Shown here: positions 24,706-27,683 of the stretch, piece after piece
How positions within the stretch are numbered: the stretch's first letter is position 1
Layout of the letters: every line of letters starts with the position of its first letter
Assembly (NCBI GenBank): GCA_022448645.1
Contig: JAKVBZ010000074.1
Span: 1 to 27,683, forward strand
From: Pirellulaceae bacterium
GTDB lineage: Bacteria; Planctomycetota; Planctomycetia; Pirellulales; Pirellulaceae
Reading direction: 5' to 3'
DNA: 27,683 nt
Notes under the pieces: generated by a model
The model's input: only the letters and a program-made list of their open reading frames with translations
The model's database searches: none
What the model was told of the DNA's origin: nothing
Position numbers and translations under genes: made by a program

Positions 24706-24798
24706 AACAGTTGGCTTGGCAGGGCAGGAAGAATCTCTATGCGAAGAGGTGCATGGGTGCCAAGGCGAATAAGTCCGCGTTGGCATGCGGTTGTTCAT

Positions 24799-25128
24799 TC
24801 TGTCGATTTACATGAGCCAGACGATGTATGGCTTTCTTTGGATTTTCTATGTTGCAATGAAACCCACATGCATGCATGGAACACAAGTGGGTAGGTAGAG
24901 TTGGGTGACACCAGTAAGTACTTGCCATTACAAAACGCAACGAAATTTGTAACGAGTTTGAGGCTCGTGTTTCGTATCTGTCTTGTAAGAAAATGCAGAA
25001 TTTTCTGTGAAGGCTGCTCAAGATCTGGTGCAGCCTCGATTCGGCTCTGCTATGCTGGTAACCATCGGCTCGGCAGGACGTAACCGTTTGCCGTATTAAA
25101 TGGATCCAGATTCTAAAAGAGGATTGCC
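24799..25128. other. Leader region of the Gfo/Idh/MocA gene
   Basis: No gene is seen here. Two small stems lie in the likely 5' leader: cagaa/ttctg (24996-25007 region) and aggctgc/gcagcct with a 12-base loop (25011-25036). A short catgcatgcatg run occurs near 24869. I cannot assign a promoter with confidence. Confidence 0.4.
25117..25122 (+). promoter_or_regulatory. Ribosome binding site of the Gfo/Idh/MocA gene
   Basis: AAGAGG lies six bases before the ATG at 25129 and supports that start, which places the Tat motif at residues 24-29. Confidence 0.65.
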
Positions 25129-26529
25129 ATGACGTTAGGTCTCACGCACGACCATTTGAATTCGCGAACACAGAACGCGCCAGCCCAAGACGCAGCGTCA
25201 CGCCGCGACTTCATGAAATCTTTGGCGATCGGAACCGCCGGTGCGGGTCTGGCTTCCACGTTCACGGCGGCAAGTTATGCCAAGATTCAAGGTGCGAATG
25301 AACGAGTTCGAATTGGCGTGGTAGGCGTGCGCGGGATGGGATTTGGACATGTCAGAGGTTATTCGGGCTTGAAAAATGTTGAAGTCGCTGCGATCTGCGA
25401 TGTGGACGAAAATATCATTGCTCAACGGCTCGGCGATATGGATGCGAAAGGTCTTTCCCGGCCGGCGACCTTTATCGATCTTCGAGACTTGCTGGATGAT
25501 CCAACCATCGACGCTATCAGTGTCGCCACACCCAATCATTGGCACGCCTTGGCTGGTTTGTGGGCCGTTCAGGCCGGTAAGCATGCGACTTTGGAAAAAC
25601 CGGCGACCCACAACTATTTCGAAGGTCAGCAACTCATAAAAGCCTCAGAGAAGTATGATCGCTTGATCCAGCACCACGCTGAACGGCGGACGTTTGCGGG
25701 GCACAAGTCAGCCGTAAAATTCCTGCACAACGGTGGTTTAGGCGAAGTCTATCTGGCGAAGGGAATGTGCTACAAACGGCGCAAGACGATCCGTAAGACA
25801 CCCGTCGAACCGGTTCCGCAGGGCGTACACTACGACCTGTGGATGGGGCCGGCGCCGAAACGACCATTTACACGTAATCGCTTTCACTACAATTGGCATT
25901 GGCAGTGGGACTATGGCAATGGAGATATTGGAAACCAAGGCGCTCATCAGATGGACATCGCAAGATGGGGACTCGGTGTTACCCTGCCGACACGTATCTC
26001 TTCGATGGGAGGTCACTTCATGTTCGATGACGACCAGGAAACTCCCAATACCCAAATGTCGCTGTTTGAGTTTCCCAATGAACAGGGCGGGGGCGATAAA
26101 AAGAAAATGCTCCAGTTTGAAGTTCGCCACTGGTTTTCAAACCCAGAAGGAGGCCTTGCATTAAGACAAGAACATAATGTCGGAAACATCTTCTATGGCT
26201 CCGAGGGATATATGATTCTCGACCAGGGAGGCAATTGGCAAACCTACCTGGGAAGCGGCCGTGAACTGGGCCCCTCTGGCAGTGGTGACGGTGATATGTT
26301 CCAGAATTTCGTCGATTCCATCCGAGCCAATGATCGCACGCTTTTGGAGGGCGATATTGTCGAGGGACACCACAGTTGTGCGCTAATCCACATGGCAAAC
26401 ACGTCCTATCGACTGGGACGCACTTTGCAATTTGATCCGCAAACAGAACGATACATCGGTGATGAAGAAGCAAACGCCATGCTGACACGGGATTACCGGA
26501 CTCCGTTTGTCATTCCCGAGAACGTTTAA
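25129..26529 (+). CDS. Tat-exported Gfo/Idh/MocA family oxidoreductase
   Basis: A protein of 466 residues. A twin-arginine signal (SRRDFMKSLAIGTAGAGLAS, about residues 24-43) directs the folded, cofactor-loaded enzyme across the inner membrane. The Rossmann domain follows: RIGVVGVRGMGFGH (about 61-74) for NAD(P), CDVDEN, and VATPNHWHALAGLWAVQAGK. The family's EKP motif is present as TLEKPATHN (about 154). The C-terminal domain contains GDIGNQGAHQMDIARWGLG (about 266-283), with the conserved His of the active site. Members oxidise or reduce sugars and inositols. Exported planctomycete copies are numerous and mostly uncharacterised. Its proximity to a DUF1080 lipoprotein suggests 3-keto-sugar chemistry, which is an inference. 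The start is supported by AAGAGG six bases upstream. Confidence 0.9.
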   Translation: MTLGLTHDHLNSRTQNAPAQDAASRRDFMKSLAIGTAGAGLASTFTAASYAKIQGANERVRIGVVGVRGMGFGHVRGYSGLKNVEVAAICDVDENIIAQRLGDMDAKGLSRPATFIDLRDLLDDPTIDAISVATPNHWHALAGLWAVQAGKHATLEKPATHNYFEGQQLIKASEKYDRLIQHHAERRTFAGHKSAVKFLHNGGLGEVYLAKGMCYKRRKTIRKTPVEPVPQGVHYDLWMGPAPKRPFTRNRFHYNWHWQWDYGNGDIGNQGAHQMDIARWGLGVTLPTRISSMGGHFMFDDDQETPNTQMSLFEFPNEQGGGDKKKMLQFEVRHWFSNPEGGLALRQEHNVGNIFYGSEGYMILDQGGNWQTYLGSGRELGPSGSGDGDMFQNFVDSIRANDRTLLEGDIVEGHHSCALIHMANTSYRLGRTLQFDPQTERYIGDEEANAMLTRDYRTPFVIPENV

Positions 26530-26893
26530 AGGATAGAAACGCCGATTTCCGCGAGCAATCCAGTGGATTCCCAGGTGCTTCGATTCTGCGCGCTCAGAAG
26601 ACCTCTGCCGATGCACTATCCCATTGAGTCGGCCCTGTTGTGGAAGGCGTCACATAGGGCGGACGACCTCCTTGCTGCGAGTTAGCGACTTGCGATGAAT
26701 GCATGCTAAGGAGCGACGGCGGGCAGCAAAAACTTCCGAGAGGACATGGCCATTTACGTCGGTATTTAGCTATTGGAGTCTGCAGGCTTTGGTAGGTCAC
26801 GTCTATCGGTCGGCATCCTGTCAATCCCGTGAACCACGATCTCAGCACAATGAACGTTTCACGCTTCGCTAAAGAACAGCTACACACGATGCT
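26530..26893. other. Intergenic region between convergent genes
   Basis: About 360 bases between the oxidoreductase (+) and the partial gene at the window end (-). Open frames on both strands are present, but their translations are not protein-like. I see no gene and no clear terminator. Confidence 0.45.
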
Positions 26894-27683
26894 CTACTCA
26901 TAGTCCACATGTATCTCGACTGCGGCAACGATGACTTGATGTTCGGACTCTAGTCCTCGCTTATTCAGACGCAGGCCGACTTCGTTTCTTCCTGCCTTTA
27001 GTTGATCGGGCTTGACGTTCAACTTGACGATGCTTGCTGGCTCTGCTGTGGCGTCCGCGCTCAACTTGTGTCCGTTCAACCGGTAATCAATGACGTCTCC
27101 TGGGCCCAGGTGCATCAATTCGACCCAAAGCTGAATTGACTTGACGTTCTGTGACTTGCCACTGCTGAAGTCGTCGGCTACGTCGATCGGGACGACGGTC
27201 ATGGAATTGGCATTCCAGACAGGGTGTAAGACAACGGGTAACGACGCAAACATCCAATTGTGAAAGCGTGGACTGGACGGGTGATGTCGATTCTTGCCTG
27301 GGCCATATTCAGAGGCATCTGCAGGGAAGATTTTGTCTTTCTTGGCCAGTGCTTGCGGGTCGCCGATTTCCTTGAGAAGGGATGCCTGATACGACAACGG
27401 ATCATGATGGGGAAACAGATTGAAGGTGTACATGCCGTCGGCTCCGTGCCACCAGTAATTGCCCGCCAGGCCGCGAAGCACCGTGGCTCCTTCTCCTTGT
27501 AGATGATTTGCCCCCCCAATGACCTTCGCTGGATGTGCCACGCAGACATACAGATGGACCGGATTCCCTTGGGTCAATTGCCGGAAACGTTGGATGTCCT
27601 GACCTCTCGGAAAGGCATAGTCACCCACAATAAGAATATCGATCAGTCCTTCGTCGATCCAAGTACCAATATCAAATCCATTC
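26894..27683 (-). CDS. Partial glycoside-hydrolase-like protein (3' part)
   Basis: The frame is open from its stop at 26894 to the window edge, so the 5' part of the gene lies outside. The visible 262 residues begin NGFDIGTWIDEGLIDILIVG. This 'D-W-x-x-EG-L-ID' block is typical of the end of a TIM-barrel in family-10-like glycosylhydrolases (GHL10) of planctomycetes. HLYVCVAHPAKVIG and a YWWHGADGMYTFNLF strand follow. The last 100 residues or so form a beta-sandwich (QLWVELMHLGPGDVIDYRLN, later NEVGLRLNKRGLESEHQVIV) that may bind carbohydrate. A GTG at 27628 lies inside the barrel and is not the real start. The likely role is exported polysaccharide breakdown, but the assignment to a family is tentative. 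Confidence 0.6.
   Translation of the reverse strand, partial: NGFDIGTWIDEGLIDILIVGDYAFPRGQDIQRFRQLTQGNPVHLYVCVAHPAKVIGGANHLQGEGATVLRGLAGNYWWHGADGMYTFNLFPHHDPLSYQASLLKEIGDPQALAKKDKIFPADASEYGPGKNRHHPSSPRFHNWMFASLPVVLHPVWNANSMTVVPIDVADDFSSGKSQNVKSIQLWVELMHLGPGDVIDYRLNGHKLSADATAEPASIVKLNVKPDQLKAGRNEVGLRLNKRGLESEHQVIVAAVEIHVDYE

Noticed and set aside
26594..26887. A 97-residue minus-strand frame in the gap after the oxidoreductase
   Set aside because: There is no ribosome binding site, the composition is odd (Cys/Ser/Pro-rich) and the frame has no similarity to any domain I know.

Overview
This window looks like a chromosomal segment of a planctomycete (Planctomycetota), probably of the Pirellulales. 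The evidence is two DUF1559 prepilin-like proteins with the H-X9-DG signature, a lipoprotein partner of the kind usually found beside DUF1559 genes, an N-terminal zinc-ribbon/DUF805 protein, a secreted protein with a degenerate LEPR-type N-terminus, a DUF1080 lipoprotein, a Tat-exported Gfo/Idh/MocA oxidoreductase and wide gene spacing. No rRNA, tRNA, CRISPR array, insertion sequence or phage gene was recognised.

Positions 1-4.5 kb: a zinc-ribbon/DUF805 membrane protein (-), a two-ACT-domain GcvR-like regulator (-), then a fused membrane/spermidine-synthase-like protein (+) preceded by a strong inverted repeat. Positions 4.5-9.5 kb: a very large secreted protein (-) with an inverse-autotransporter-like barrel domain followed by a long parallel beta-helix, diverging from an LPS heptosyltransferase I gene (+). 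Positions 9.5-12.5 kb: a coding-poor gap that hides a start-less coding-like frame, then the translationally coupled hflK-hflC pair (-).

Positions 12.5-17.7 kb: a secreted protein built of about twelve 22-residue solenoid repeats (+), a gap with predicted RNA structure, a short leucine-rich-repeat putative lipoprotein (-), and a DUF1559 protein (+) whose leader carries a 25-bp tandem duplication. Positions 17.3-18.9 kb: a second DUF1559 gene and a transthyretin-like lipoprotein gene, probably one operon (-). The prepilin helix of this second DUF1559 protein is shortened by seven residues.

Positions 19-27.7 kb hold mostly carbohydrate-related genes: a DUF1080 (3-keto-glycoside hydrolase-type) lipoprotein with a good sigma70-like promoter, a HAD hydrolase, a 1053-residue exported fusion of a calcineurin-like phosphoesterase to a concanavalin-like and a glycosidase-like propeller domain, a Tat-exported Gfo/Idh/MocA oxidoreductase, and the 3' part of a glycoside-hydrolase-like gene cut by the window end. 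Together they suggest extracytoplasmic processing of polysaccharides or modified sugars, but they are not one operon. I see no complete novel defence or mobile system. The most unusual items are the phosphoesterase fusion with altered metal ligands, the 22-residue solenoid, the shortened prepilin helix, the hidden frame after hflC and the three-way-junction RNA candidate.
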